The notes under the pieces are model-generated. The model was not told the origin of the DNA. It ran no database searches and worked only from the letters and a program-made list of their open reading frames with translations. The position numbers were made by a program, and so were the translations under genes. A stretch of 64,000 nt of DNA from DAIPKP01 sp964545875 (GTDB lineage: Bacteria; Synergistota; Synergistia; Synergistales; Aminiphilaceae), in contig CAZJHH010000004.1 in NCBI GenBank assembly GCA_964545875.1, positions 286,797 through 350,796 on the forward strand. Reading direction: 5' to 3'. Below, in pieces: positions 50,733 to 59,056 of this stretch. Every line of letters begins with the position of its first letter. Within the stretch, counting starts at the first letter, position 1.

Positions 50733-51002
50733 GGAATCCTCGCTCCTCCGACACGTTACAAAATGCACAAAGGGGACACACGTCCAGCAAAGACGAGTGC
50801 CCCCGTTTATAATAACGCGGTTTTTTCTCATCCTCCTTGCCAAACACGGGAGGCATGTTCGTTTCCAAACACACCCTGACGGCCGCATTCCATAGAACTG
50901 AAGCTCCACAGGAAGTACGGCTCGGAGGTAACTACATCGTTTTTCAGCGACTGCTCTCAAAAGATTGGAGATATATAAGATTCCTTCGGCATATCTCCAT
51001 TC
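50733..51002 (-). ncRNA. Structured leader of the fdhA-2 operon, possible Moco-type riboswitch
   Basis: About 270 nt from the predicted start site to the ATG. On the RNA I see a 5' hairpin GGAGAUAU/AUAUCUCC competing with ATTCCUUCG/CGAAGGAAU. A hairpin with a GAAA tetraloop (50856-50871) and a CCUCC/GGAGG hairpin (50832-50853) follow. The segment CCUCCGA (50928-50922) is exactly complementary to the Shine-Dalgarno region UCGGAGG (50751-50745), which suggests switchable ribosome access. A GNRA hairpin upstream of a molybdenum-cofactor gene recalls Moco RNAs, but I cannot confirm the consensus by eye. Confidence 0.4.
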
Positions 51003-51008
51003 GAAGGA

Positions 51009-51037
51009 ATTATACTTCTTTTATCGTATCGGGCCAA
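51009..51037 (-). promoter_or_regulatory. Promoter of the moeA-like/fdhA-2/fmdE operon
   Basis: TTGGCC (51037-51032), 17 bp, perfect TATAAT (51014-51009) on the minus strand. Confidence 0.75.
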
Positions 51038-51099
51038 GTCCCAAAATAATATATCATCTCATCTTAGAAATCCTTTTTGCATCTCCTGCATTGAAAATA

Positions 51100-52449
51100 C
51101 TACAATCCCAGCACTGCGGCAGCGATGGCGAAGTAAAGTAAAAGCCCTACCACATCCACTACGGTGGTGATAAAGGGACCGCACATGACTGCAGGATCCA
51201 TGCGGAGAAGCCTGGCTATAATGGGAAGGCAAACTCCCGAAAGATTTCCAAGCATTACCACCGCCACGATACCGCAGGCCACCGTAAAGGCCACATCTCC
51301 CCCGGTACCGAGCATGAACGCCCTTCCGGCTCCAAGAACCGCCAAAGCTCCTCCGAGAACAAGGCTCATAAAGAACTCCCGAGAGAAGATCCGGAGCATA
51401 TGTTTTTCTTCGATTTCTCCCAGAGTCATACCTCGGATCATGAGCGTAGCGGATTGAGTACCTGCGTTACCTCCGGTGTCTATGAGAAGAGGAATGAAAT
51501 AGGAAAGGGCCACCACCCTTTCGATGGCTCCGGAGTTATGTTTAAGTACCGTAGAGGTAAGGGCCTCGGTAAGAATGCAGATAAAAAGCCAGGCAAAGCG
51601 TTTTCGGGCAAGACTGAAAAACCCCGTTTCCAGGTAGCTCTCGTCGGTGGGCTGGATACCGGCCATGCGTTCGATATCTTCCGTGGCCTCTTCTTCGAGG
51701 ATGTCCAGCACGTCATCCCAGGTAACGATTCCTACGAGGCGTTTTTCCATATCCACCACGGGAACCGCCTGAAAGTCATACCGGGAGAGAACCCGGGCCA
51801 CCTCTTCCTGATCCGTGTCGGTGTAGACATAAACGGGATCATCGTTCATAAGATCCCCGATGGAAGTTTTTCGGCCCGCCAATACAAGATCTTCGAGCTC
51901 CACCACCCCCATGAGCTTTCTTTGGGGATCCACCACGAAGGATGTATAGATGGTCTCCTTGGTTCTGGCCTGGCGACGGATATTTTCCAAAGCTTTCCCG
52001 GCAGTCATGCCGACCTTGAGATCGATGTATTCCGGAGTCATGACCCTTCCTGCGGTGTCTTCCTTGTAGTTGAGAAGGGTAAAGGCAAGTTTCCGCTCTT
52101 CCGGCGAGAGATGACGGAGAAGTTTTTTCACGGTCTTCGCAGGGAGCTCATCCAGAAGTTCCGTCCGGTCATCATCGGACATGCTTTCGATGATCTCCGC
52201 CACTTCATGATCCGTGAAGTGCTCCAAAAGCTCCTCCCGGGTTTGCTTTTCCATCATTTCGAATACATCTATGGCGGTGTCTTTGGCGAGGAGTCGAAAG
52301 AGAAGAACCCTTTCCTGGGGGGAGACTTCTCTCATGAGATCCGCCGTATCGGGGGCCTCCATGGCAGAGAGAAGTTCTTTGGCACGCAAAAACTGGCGGG
52401 ATTGCAGCGCTTGATTAATTTCAGAAAAAGAGAGTTCCCAGCGTTCCAT
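51100..52449 (-). CDS. mgtE: Magnesium transporter MgtE
   Basis: A 449-residue protein with complete MgtE architecture. An N-terminal superhelical domain (about 1-125) is followed by two CBS domains (about 130-255; VMTPEYIDLKVGMTAGKAL and DDPVYVYTDTDQEEVARVLSRYDFQAVPVVD). A five-helix channel follows with LIDTGGNAGTQSATLMIRGM (about 330-349) and MDPAVMCGPFITTVVDVVGL. The cytosolic domains gate the channel by Mg2+. The ATG at 52449 follows GGAGGTG; two upstream in-frame starts lack a good site. It is preceded by a leader with a small ORF. Confidence 0.95.
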   Translation of the reverse strand: MERWELSFSEINQALQSRQFLRAKELLSAMEAPDTADLMREVSPQERVLLFRLLAKDTAIDVFEMMEKQTREELLEHFTDHEVAEIIESMSDDDRTELLDELPAKTVKKLLRHLSPEERKLAFTLLNYKEDTAGRVMTPEYIDLKVGMTAGKALENIRRQARTKETIYTSFVVDPQRKLMGVVELEDLVLAGRKTSIGDLMNDDPVYVYTDTDQEEVARVLSRYDFQAVPVVDMEKRLVGIVTWDDVLDILEEEATEDIERMAGIQPTDESYLETGFFSLARKRFAWLFICILTEALTSTVLKHNSGAIERVVALSYFIPLLIDTGGNAGTQSATLMIRGMTLGEIEEKHMLRIFSREFFMSLVLGGALAVLGAGRAFMLGTGGDVAFTVACGIVAVVMLGNLSGVCLPIIARLLRMDPAVMCGPFITTVVDVVGLLLYFAIAAAVLGL

Positions 52450-52515
52450 ATGGGTGTTCACCTCCGCATGCATACCCCGGCCTTTCCGGAGCATGTTCAC
52501 GCAGACACCCGGAAG

Positions 52516-52599
52516 CTACCCGAAAAGGACGGGAAGAAAGAGAAAAATTTCTGATTGCAAAATGTATTTTCGTTGAGGGACGGTACTATCGCTTTCCAT
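52516..52599 (-). CDS. Possible 27-residue leader peptide upstream of mgtE
   Basis: ATG at 52599 has a very good AAGGAGG box six bases upstream. The product begins MESDSTVPQRK and then turns hydrophobic (ending PVLFG). The N-terminus resembles the pattern of the Salmonella MgtL peptide, MEPDPTPLPRR (Met, Glu, Asp, Thr, Arg shared). That peptide senses Mg2+ by destabilising the translating ribosome. It ends 66 bases before mgtE. The mRNA between them can form TTCCGG/CCGGAA and CCCG/CGGG stems. I see no M-box consensus in the rest of the 400-base region. Confidence 0.5.
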   Translation of the reverse strand: MESDSTVPQRKYILQSEIFLFLPVLFG

Positions 52600-52690
52600 G
52601 AGGTTCCTCCTTGAAAAATCGAAACTTCTTTTTTTACGTACATACATAAAGGCACGAAAGACCATCGAAGTATTCTCTAAGACGAATACG

Positions 52691-52699
52691 ATGATAACA
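52691..52699 (-). promoter_or_regulatory. Extended -10 promoter of mgtE
   Basis: TGTTATCAT on the minus strand (TGn plus TATCAT at 52696-52691), with a weak -35. The leader is about 235 nt and includes the small ORF. Confidence 0.5.
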
Positions 52700-52786
52700 C
52701 AGTTTTCCACCCTCAAGACTTCTTTTTTACGGCTTTCCCGTAATTCCGAAGCGCTTCAATCCACAAGAGAATGACAGACAAAAATG

Positions 52787-52819
52787 AAAAAGCGGAAAAT
52801 CCATAAAGGATTTTCCGCT
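52787..52819 (-). terminator. Terminator of the rplM-rpsI operon
   Basis: AGCGGAAAATCC (52791-52802) and GGATTTTCCGCT (52808-52819) form a perfect 12-bp stem, followed by UUUU on the minus strand. Confidence 0.92.
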
Positions 52820-52853
52820 CTCTGAGTGGTGTCGTAAAAGGATGATCGTCGGT

Positions 52854-53252
52854 TTAACGCTTGGAGAACTGCTTGAGAGCCCGGGCTTTGCGCTGACCGT
52901 ACTTTTTGCGCTCCACCATACGGGAATCCCGGCTGAGATATCCCGCTTTCTTAAGGGCGGGGCGAAGCTCCGGATTCATCCGAAGCAGAGCCCTGGCAAT
53001 ACCCAGACGGACCGCTCCGGACTGCCCCGTAAGACCGCCACCGTGGGCGCGGACGAGAACGTCCACTTTATTTTCCAATCCCGAAGCTTTCAGGGGCTCC
53101 AAAATGTGAATGCGCCACTGGAATCTGGGGAAATAATCGTCCATTTCCCGATCGTTGATGAGAATCTTTCCCTCACCGTTGCGCACCCGTACCCGGGCCA
53201 CAGCGTTCTTTCTTCTTCCGGTTCCCCAGAAATAAGACTGAGAACTCATCAT
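52854..53252 (-). CDS. rpsI: 30S ribosomal protein S9
   Basis: A 132-residue S9. YFWGTGRRKNAVARVRVRNGEGKILIN is the conserved N-terminus. GLTGQSGAVRLGIARALL and the basic tail DSRMVERKKYGQRKARALKQFSKR are diagnostic. It overlaps the rplM stop by a few bases (two ATG codons, 53252 or 53249). Standard L13-S9 operon. Confidence 0.98.
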   Translation of the reverse strand: MMSSQSYFWGTGRRKNAVARVRVRNGEGKILINDREMDDYFPRFQWRIHILEPLKASGLENKVDVLVRAHGGGLTGQSGAVRLGIARALLRMNPELRPALKKAGYLSRDSRMVERKKYGQRKARALKQFSKR

Positions 53253-53707
53253 GCCTTATCCCCTTTCAAAACATCATTCCAGACTTCAGGCTGCTGTGCC
53301 CCATGGGGATGGTTCTCCCCGGCATAGACCTTTAGTTTTTTAATCATGCTCCTTCCAAGGCGGGTCTTGGGAACCATGCCCCAGACTACCTTTTCCACAA
53401 GACGCTCGGGTTTCTTTTCAAGCATCACTCCATAGGGGGTAGCCTTGAGGCCGCCCTTGTATCCGCTGTGACGGTACACCATGGACTGCTCTGCCTTGCG
53501 CCCCGTGAGCTTTACTTTTTCCGCATTGATGACGATGACAAAGTCACCGCAATCCACATGGGGGGTATAGGTGGGCTTGTGCTTTCCCTGCAATACCCGG
53601 GCCACCTGAACAGCCAGACGTCCCAAGGGTTTATCCGTGGCATCCACCACAAACCACTTGCGTTCCATCTGTTCCCGTTTGGCCATAAAACTTCGCTTGC
53701 CGATCAT
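53249..53707 (-). CDS. rplM: 50S ribosomal protein L13
   Basis: A 152-residue L13. KWFVVDATDKPLGRLAVQVARVLQGKHKPTYTPHVDCGD is diagnostic, as are VVWGMVPKTRLGRSMIKKLKVYAGENHPH. The ATG at 53707 follows GAGGAG; the internal ATG at 53686 gives the more usual length of 145 but has a weaker site. Confidence 0.97.
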   Translation of the reverse strand: MIGKRSFMAKREQMERKWFVVDATDKPLGRLAVQVARVLQGKHKPTYTPHVDCGDFVIVINAEKVKLTGRKAEQSMVYRHSGYKGGLKATPYGVMLEKKPERLVEKVVWGMVPKTRLGRSMIKKLKVYAGENHPHGAQQPEVWNDVLKGDKA

Positions 53708-53862
53708 ATATGGTCACTCCTCATCGGGATGAACTAAGTGTATGTGCCGTTTCCTGGGGGAAAACGACCTGTATAACGGCCCACTCGCCGCCAGATCCTC
53801 AAAAACGTGGGGAATTTCTGGAACCTGAACGAAGAGAAGCCGGTATATGCAATTGAACGATT

Positions 53863-54897
53863 CTAGAGAACCCTGCGGAGCTTCGGATTTTCCTGAATTC
53901 CGGGAATTCTTCCGCGCTTGGCGATAGGCTTTCCCTCAATTTCCTTGATGTCCATGGTCATGTCCCGGGTAACTCCGTGAGCGATGTAGCTTCCCACGCC
54001 GAAAGCATCCACGGGTTCTTGAACCAGCCGGGAGATGCGATCGGGGTTGAGTCCTCCGGAAACGAAAATCCGAACCTCCGGGAATCCCGCTCCGTCGAGA
54101 CGGGCTCGAACTTCCCGAATGAGTCCGGGAGTCACTCCACCTCGTTCGCTGGGAGTGTCCAGGCGGATTCCCGTAAGACGTCCCTCCAGCGCGCGAGCCA
54201 CGCGCAAAGCTTCCTCCGCCTCGTCTTTAAAGGTGTCCACGAGAACGATCCGGGGATCTCCCTCTTCGAGAAGAGCATCATAGGCAGAAGCCACGGAAAG
54301 CGTATCTCCCGCTACGAGAATCGCCGCATGAGGTATGGTGCCTTGGGGCTCCTGACCTCCGAGCTTGGCTCCCAAAATACAGCTCGCTCCCTGGCAGCCT
54401 CCTACGAGCATGGCGACTCGTTCCATCACCGGGGCCACCGCAGGATGCACATGTCGGGCACCGAAGCAAAGAACCTTTTTCCCCTTTGCCGCCTCCACAC
54501 ATTCCCTAGCGGCAGTGGCCCAGCCGGTAGCGCTCGCAAGCATTCCCAGAAGGACCGTTTCGTAGGCTCCGAAGGATCCGTAGGGGCCTCGGATACGAAG
54601 AACCACATCCTTGGAAGCGAAACTTTCTCCCTCGGGAAGAATTTCTATGGCGAGATTCCTGTCTTTGAGAAGGGTAAGGACTTCCTCCCCCCCCGCAAAA
54701 CAGCCCGAGCCCCGAGCAAAGACCTCCGCCACGACCTCCGTTTCTAAAAGCCCGCAGGAACGGAGGACATCCCGGGTACGAATAAAATAGACATCCGTGG
54801 TATGCCCCGCAAGAATCTCCTCGTGTTCCGCCGAATGAAGACGTCCCGCCGCAACCTTCAGAGAATGAACATCATCGAGAGAACTCAGGGAATTCAC
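53863..54897 (-). CDS. Nicotinate phosphoribosyltransferase
   Basis: A 344-residue phosphoribosyltransferase of the short NAPRTase type. Features are TTDVYFIRTRDVLRS near residue 33, ATGWATAARECVEAA, GARHVHPAVAPVMERVA (about 147-163), IVLVDTFKDEAEEALRVA, and GIRLDTPSERGG and FVSGGLNPDRI at the phosphate-binding end. It converts nicotinate and PRPP to nicotinate mononucleotide for NAD salvage. Start is GTG at 54897. Last gene of a long housekeeping run that begins near 61.0 kb. Confidence 0.88.
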   Translation of the reverse strand: MNSLSSLDDVHSLKVAAGRLHSAEHEEILAGHTTDVYFIRTRDVLRSCGLLETEVVAEVFARGSGCFAGGEEVLTLLKDRNLAIEILPEGESFASKDVVLRIRGPYGSFGAYETVLLGMLASATGWATAARECVEAAKGKKVLCFGARHVHPAVAPVMERVAMLVGGCQGASCILGAKLGGQEPQGTIPHAAILVAGDTLSVASAYDALLEEGDPRIVLVDTFKDEAEEALRVARALEGRLTGIRLDTPSERGGVTPGLIREVRARLDGAGFPEVRIFVSGGLNPDRISRLVQEPVDAFGVGSYIAHGVTRDMTMDIKEIEGKPIAKRGRIPGIQENPKLRRVL

Positions 54898-54921
54898 CGG
54901 AGCACGCCCTTTCTTGAAAAT

Positions 54922-55152
54922 CTAGCGCAGAACGAAGACGAGGAGAAGCGACGAAAGCATGAAAATCGCCATAAGCAGCACGCTCAATTTGCTCAGAGCG
55001 GTAAAACGCTGCCACTGGCCTCCCCCTGCATCCGCCTGGGTTCCTCCACCGAAAATGCCGGAGAACCCGCCGGTTTTCCGCTGTTGCAGCAAAACTGCCC
55101 CCATGAGACAAATTCCGATAAATACATGAAGAACGCTAAGAAGGATCTTCAC
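54922..55152 (-). CDS. secG: Preprotein translocase subunit SecG
   Basis: A 76-residue protein with two membrane helices (about 3-20 and 53-74). The conserved GAVLLQQRKTGGFSGIFGGG segment lies between them. The start is GTG at 55152 with AGGAGGTG upstream. Part of the SecYEG channel. Confidence 0.95.
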   Translation of the reverse strand: MKILLSVLHVFIGICLMGAVLLQQRKTGGFSGIFGGGTQADAGGGQWQRFTALSKLSVLLMAIFMLSSLLLVFVLR

Positions 55153-55196
55153 TTATGACACCTCCTGCTATATTTGCAGATACACACAGGGAGAGA

Positions 55197-55784
55197 TTAT
55201 AGCACATTTTTCTCCTTGAGAACACTCAAAAGAACCCGGGTAGCGACAACTCGGTGAGATATTTGAGATTTGACGGTTTCTCCGAGAACTCCAAGTGTAT
55301 CATCGTATCCCGAAGGAATAAAGAGGGGGTCGTAGCCAAATCCCAAATGCCCCCGGGGAGCCTCCGCGATGCTGCCACGGCAGTAGCCGTAAGCGGTAAA
55401 TTCCTCTCCCCGGGAGGCATCGCAGTAGGCCAGGCAGGCGACGAACCGGGCGCTGCGGTTTTTCTTTCCCCCCAAGGCCTTCAGAAGCCAGGCAAGCCGT
55501 TCCGGATCGTTCCGGCCTTTCCGGGAGGAGTATATTCCCGGATCTCCTCCGAGGGCTTCCACTTCGAGACCGCTGTCATCGGCCACTGCGGGCAGGGAGG
55601 TTGCTTCCGACCATGCCCGGGCCTTCAGAAGGGCGTTCTCCTCATAAGAAGAGCCGGTCTCCTCCACCGAAAGGTTCTGAAAATCGCCTCCGAAAAGAAG
55701 CTCCCCAGAAAAGGGGCGAAAGAGCACGCGAAGTTCCTCGTACTTATGTCTGTTGGTGCTTCCCAGCAGGATTTTTTTCCCCAT
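55197..55784 (-). CDS. rdgB: XTP/dITP diphosphatase (RdgB/HAM1 family)
   Basis: A 195-residue enzyme. The N-terminal GSTNRHKYEELR, ETGSSYEENALLKARAWSEATSLPAVADDSGLEVEALGGDPGIYSSR and LGFGYDPLFIPSGYDDTLGVL are all signature segments. It removes non-canonical purine nucleotides. It overlaps rph by 41 bases, so start and stop are translationally coupled, as often seen for this pair. Confidence 0.96.
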   Translation of the reverse strand: MGKKILLGSTNRHKYEELRVLFRPFSGELLFGGDFQNLSVEETGSSYEENALLKARAWSEATSLPAVADDSGLEVEALGGDPGIYSSRKGRNDPERLAWLLKALGGKKNRSARFVACLAYCDASRGEEFTAYGYCRGSIAEAPRGHLGFGYDPLFIPSGYDDTLGVLGETVKSQISHRVVATRVLLSVLKEKNVL

Positions 55785-56550
55785 GACTTCGAAGAACCTC
55801 CGTTTCTTCCGGAGTCAGTGCAAGGTTTTCTTTTTGAAGATGGATGAGCCGGGCAACCCCCGCCTCGGCCATTTCGAGAAAACCCAGGAGATCTTTCCGA
55901 GAAAAGACGTTACCCTCGCCGGTTCCCTGAATTTCCACGTATTCTCCCCGTTCGTTCAGAACCACGTTGCAATCTACTTCGGCAGCACTGTCTTCGTGAT
56001 AATCAAGATCGAGAAGCAGACGCCCCCCTACTCGTCCCACACTTACTGCAGCCACGAAGAAAGTGAGGGGGATGCCCGACAGGGCACCTTTGCGCCAAAG
56101 GCCTCGGAGGGCATCCGTCAGAGCTACGAAGGCTCCGGTAACGGCAGCGGTACGGGTGCCTCCATCCGCCTGGAGTACATCGCAATCGATCCAGATGGTG
56201 CGCTCCCCCAAAAGAGAAAGATCCACCGCAGCCCGAAGAGAGCGTCCGATAAGGCGCTGTATTTCCTGGGTCCGGCCCTTGACCTTCCCCATGCTTGATT
56301 CCCGAGGGGTTCGGGTACCCGTAGAACGGGGAAGCATGGAATATTCCGCAGTAATCCAGCCGGATCCGCTACCCCGAAGAAAGGAGGGGACTTTTTCCTC
56401 CACCGAGGCGGTACACAGAACCCGGGTGTTGCCGAAGGAGATCAGCGCGGATCCCTCCGCATGGATGTTGACTCCCCGTTCCAGCCGGATCTGCCGGAGT
56501 TCTTCCGGTGTTCGACCGTCGTGACGCAGAATTTCCTGGGTAAAAGCCAT
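55744..56550 (-). CDS. rph: Ribonuclease PH
   Basis: A 268-residue phosphorolytic exoribonuclease with RHDGRTPEELR at the N-terminus, GNTRVLCTASVEEKVPSFLRGSGSGWITAEYSMLPRST, IGRSLRAAVDLSLLGERTIWIDCDVLQADGGTRTAAVTGA, and DLDYHEDSAAEVDCNVVL. All phosphate- and RNA-binding arginines are conserved. It trims tRNA 3' ends. The gene is followed directly by rdgB. Confidence 0.97.
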   Translation of the reverse strand: MAFTQEILRHDGRTPEELRQIRLERGVNIHAEGSALISFGNTRVLCTASVEEKVPSFLRGSGSGWITAEYSMLPRSTGTRTPRESSMGKVKGRTQEIQRLIGRSLRAAVDLSLLGERTIWIDCDVLQADGGTRTAAVTGAFVALTDALRGLWRKGALSGIPLTFFVAAVSVGRVGGRLLLDLDYHEDSAAEVDCNVVLNERGEYVEIQGTGEGNVFSRKDLLGFLEMAEAGVARLIHLQKENLALTPEETEVLRSHGEKNPAGKHQQT

Positions 56551-56581
56551 AAAAGGATCCTTTCCGTAGTCGAGGAACTTC

Positions 56582-57271
56582 TCAAGATGCGGGAGCCAGT
56601 GCCCAGGGAACCGTAAGATCCAGAGGATCCGTTACCTTTGAAAGCTTACCGTCCACAAAGAAGAGTATCTGTTCCGCAGGAGGGAAGTTCTCCACCATGC
56701 TTCGTACCAACCCTGTCATGATTTGCGCCGCATCCTGGGGCCCCAGCGCCTTGAGAGCGTTTGTGAACGAAGCGTTCATGTCGATATAGAGCATATCTCC
56801 CGCCCGAAAGACGTGGAGCACCCGGAGGGGCTGCTGGGTTCCGCTGGCCACTCGGAGAGGCTCCAGCACCTTTTCGAGAACCGTCACCATGTCTTCCTCA
56901 AGCACTCCCGGGGCAATCGGCATTATAGAGCGCTCCAGCTGTCCGTTTTCCAGGGTATAGACCACATATTCCTTCCGATATACCGTAACTTCCTCCTGAG
57001 AGGAAGCCATGAACCGCTGGGCCTCCTCGGAATTGGCAACAACATTCTTCTGAGAGCCCACTCCAAGGTTGTTGAGGAAGCGAAGCCCCGCCCCCGCCAC
57101 GAAGTACCCGGCTCCGAAAAAGATACCCAGGAGACCTAACCATACAAGTATGCGTATAGGCAGGGGAATACGTTTTTTTCCCGGCTCCTTCTCCTCGGAA
57201 CGCCCGGACCGCCGAAATTCTCTTGCTTCCCGTACCTGTTCTTCCTGTTCATCAAAATCCCGCACCGCCAT
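56582..57271 (-). CDS. Membrane-anchored GerMN domain protein
   Basis: A 229-residue protein. A basic/acidic cytoplasmic N-terminus (about 1-35), one membrane helix (about 38-66), then an extracytoplasmic GerMN domain (about 90-220) containing VLHVFRAGDMLYIDMNASFTNAL and VRSMVENFPPAEQILFFVDGK. GerMN domains occur in spore germination protein GerM and in cell-envelope lipoproteins. Here it follows an amidase gene, so a role in envelope or peptidoglycan is likely, without a known mechanism. Confidence 0.85.
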   Translation of the reverse strand: MAVRDFDEQEEQVREAREFRRSGRSEEKEPGKKRIPLPIRILVWLGLLGIFFGAGYFVAGAGLRFLNNLGVGSQKNVVANSEEAQRFMASSQEEVTVYRKEYVVYTLENGQLERSIMPIAPGVLEEDMVTVLEKVLEPLRVASGTQQPLRVLHVFRAGDMLYIDMNASFTNALKALGPQDAAQIMTGLVRSMVENFPPAEQILFFVDGKLSKVTDPLDLTVPWALAPAS

Positions 57272-57350
57272 ACCGCTCCTTTCCCAAAAAACCTATTCTT
57301 CCGCAGAAGCTGCCAGGCTTCCCCTCCGGGAAGCTCCAAAAACAAAAACC

Positions 57351-59012
57351 TTACTGGCCCGTCTTGATAAACCGCACAATTCCCTCTCCCAAGGCCTGGG
57401 CAATTTTCTTCTGATATGCGGAACTGCCGAGCATGGCGGCTTCGCTTTTTTCCGTAAGAAACCCTGCTTCCACAAGTACCGAGGGCATTCCCGCCCCCCG
57501 GAGAACGAAGAAGGGCGCCTGAGCTATGCGCCGCATGGGGAGTCCCACATTTTTCCCCTGCTGGAAAAGCACCTCCGCAAAGGTCATGCTTTCCGTAATT
57601 TTTGCGTTCTGCTGCATATCTCCAAGGATATGGAGGAGCATCTCGGTTCTCGCATCCGATGCGGCGCTGCTTGCTCCCCCGTTGGATTCGGAGATTTCCC
57701 GGTTTTCGATCTTCGCAAGTTCCATGGCATCCTTGTCCGAGGGAAGAGCCATGATGTAGATTTCCATTCCCTTGGCATGACGTCCCTTGGGAAGGGCATT
57801 CACATGGACGCTGACGAAAACGTCCGCTTTGTGCCGGTTGGCAAAATCCGTACGCTCCTGAAGCCGGAGATAGCGATCATCCTGCCGGGTCAAGAGGACG
57901 GTGTATCCCTTTTTCTGAAGCTCCCCCATCAGGTACGTGGATATGGAAAGATTGATGTTCTTCTCCTGAAGCCCGTTCGCCACCGCCCCGGGATCTTTTC
58001 CTCCATGTCCGGGATCGATGACCACCAGAGGCTTGTCCCTCTTGGGAAGCGAAAAGGAGGTTTCCGGAATGCTTTCCTCAAGAGGCGGACTCTCCTTGGG
58101 TGCCGGGAGAACGACTCCGGGAGAAGGTTCCCGAGAAACCGGGGAATCATAAAAGAAATCCACCACGAACCGGGGAGGACTCGCAAGAGAAAACGTTTCT
58201 AGGCGCACCGCGCTATGCTGCAGGACGAGAGATGTGTCGGAAGCTCTGGAAGACGTCACCTTTCCCGAAAAGGGGGAGGAAAGCCCCGGAAATGTCTGAG
58301 GCAGGGGGCTTCCAAAGGAGAGAACCAGCTTGCCCGAACTCTCCCGGGGTTGCGGAAACTCGTCCCGGGCCATGTCAAGCACCAGGCGGATCTTTTCGGG
58401 GTACTCCTGCCAGCGAAGCCGCCGCAAGGCTCCTCCCTCCCTGGAAGATGCGGAGGGAGCGAAATCCTTGCGCCATTTTTCAAGCATGGCTTCTACGGAA
58501 GAATCTTCTTCGGGTTTTTCCGGAGAAGCGGGAGAAACCTGGACGATCTCGGGGGGTTTTACGGAACTTCCGCCGGTTTCTCCTCCGCTCCAGGTCAGAG
58601 GAGAAGGAGAAGGGGATGCGCCATGAAGCACCATCTCCAAAACCTTGAGAAGTCCGTGAACCTCCGCCCACCAGGAATTTCCTTCTTTCCGAATGGGAGT
58701 GGTAAGGGGAAAAATCTCTCCGTTGACAAAAACCATGACATCTCCCGGGACGAAAGAGGCCTTCCGAGAACCGGAAAGGAGAACCAAGGAGCCCTTCTGG
58801 GATTCTCCCCGAATTCCCAAAAGAGCCGCCGCATCAAGAATCGATGCCATCTGCCTTCCTTCCAGGGAACGCACGGGAACATTTCCCAAAGCCTGGGATC
58901 CTCCCTTCCAAAGAGTCCATGCCTCTTCTCCCCAGGCCCGGAGAGGAAGAAAAACTCCCCAGAAGAACCATACGGCCACAAGGACCGTCAGCCAGCGCCT
59001 ATTCAGGTTCAT
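57351..59012 (-). CDS. N-acetylmuramoyl-L-alanine amidase (Amidase_3, AmiC-like)
   Basis: A 553-residue exported enzyme. A signal peptide (MNLNRRWLTVLVAVWFFWGVFL) is followed by a copper-amine-oxidase-like N-terminal region (about 30-110). An AMIN-like region (about 195-305) includes GGALRRLRWQEYPEKIRLVLDMA. The zinc amidase domain (about 345-553) has VVIDPGHGGKDPGAV, RLQERTDFANRHKADVFVSVHVNA and AGMPSVLVEAGFLTE. The zinc ligands His, Glu, His and the catalytic Glu are present. It cleaves peptidoglycan stem peptides in cell separation. ATG at 59012; GGAGTT is 12 bases upstream, rather far. Confidence 0.9.
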   Translation of the reverse strand: MNLNRRWLTVLVAVWFFWGVFLPLRAWGEEAWTLWKGGSQALGNVPVRSLEGRQMASILDAAALLGIRGESQKGSLVLLSGSRKASFVPGDVMVFVNGEIFPLTTPIRKEGNSWWAEVHGLLKVLEMVLHGASPSPSPLTWSGGETGGSSVKPPEIVQVSPASPEKPEEDSSVEAMLEKWRKDFAPSASSREGGALRRLRWQEYPEKIRLVLDMARDEFPQPRESSGKLVLSFGSPLPQTFPGLSSPFSGKVTSSRASDTSLVLQHSAVRLETFSLASPPRFVVDFFYDSPVSREPSPGVVLPAPKESPPLEESIPETSFSLPKRDKPLVVIDPGHGGKDPGAVANGLQEKNINLSISTYLMGELQKKGYTVLLTRQDDRYLRLQERTDFANRHKADVFVSVHVNALPKGRHAKGMEIYIMALPSDKDAMELAKIENREISESNGGASSAASDARTEMLLHILGDMQQNAKITESMTFAEVLFQQGKNVGLPMRRIAQAPFFVLRGAGMPSVLVEAGFLTEKSEAAMLGSSAYQKKIAQALGEGIVRFIKTGQ

Positions 59013-59056
59013 ACGCCATTCGAACTCCTTCCTCCGGAAAACCGCCTGCGGCAATA

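Noticed and set aside
50530..50874. 114-residue minus-strand ORF with a CPLCAFC motif across the start of the MoeA-like gene
   Set aside because: No ribosome site; most of it overlaps the conserved MoeA-like coding region in another frame, and the rest lies in the structured leader.
52516..52716. 66-residue ORF upstream of mgtE
   Set aside because: Only its last 27 codons follow a good ribosome site; the longer version has none. The short form is listed as a possible leader peptide.
52450..52853. M-box magnesium riboswitch before mgtE
   Set aside because: The conserved M-box blocks (such as GGUGAGGCUCC) are not visible in the leader.
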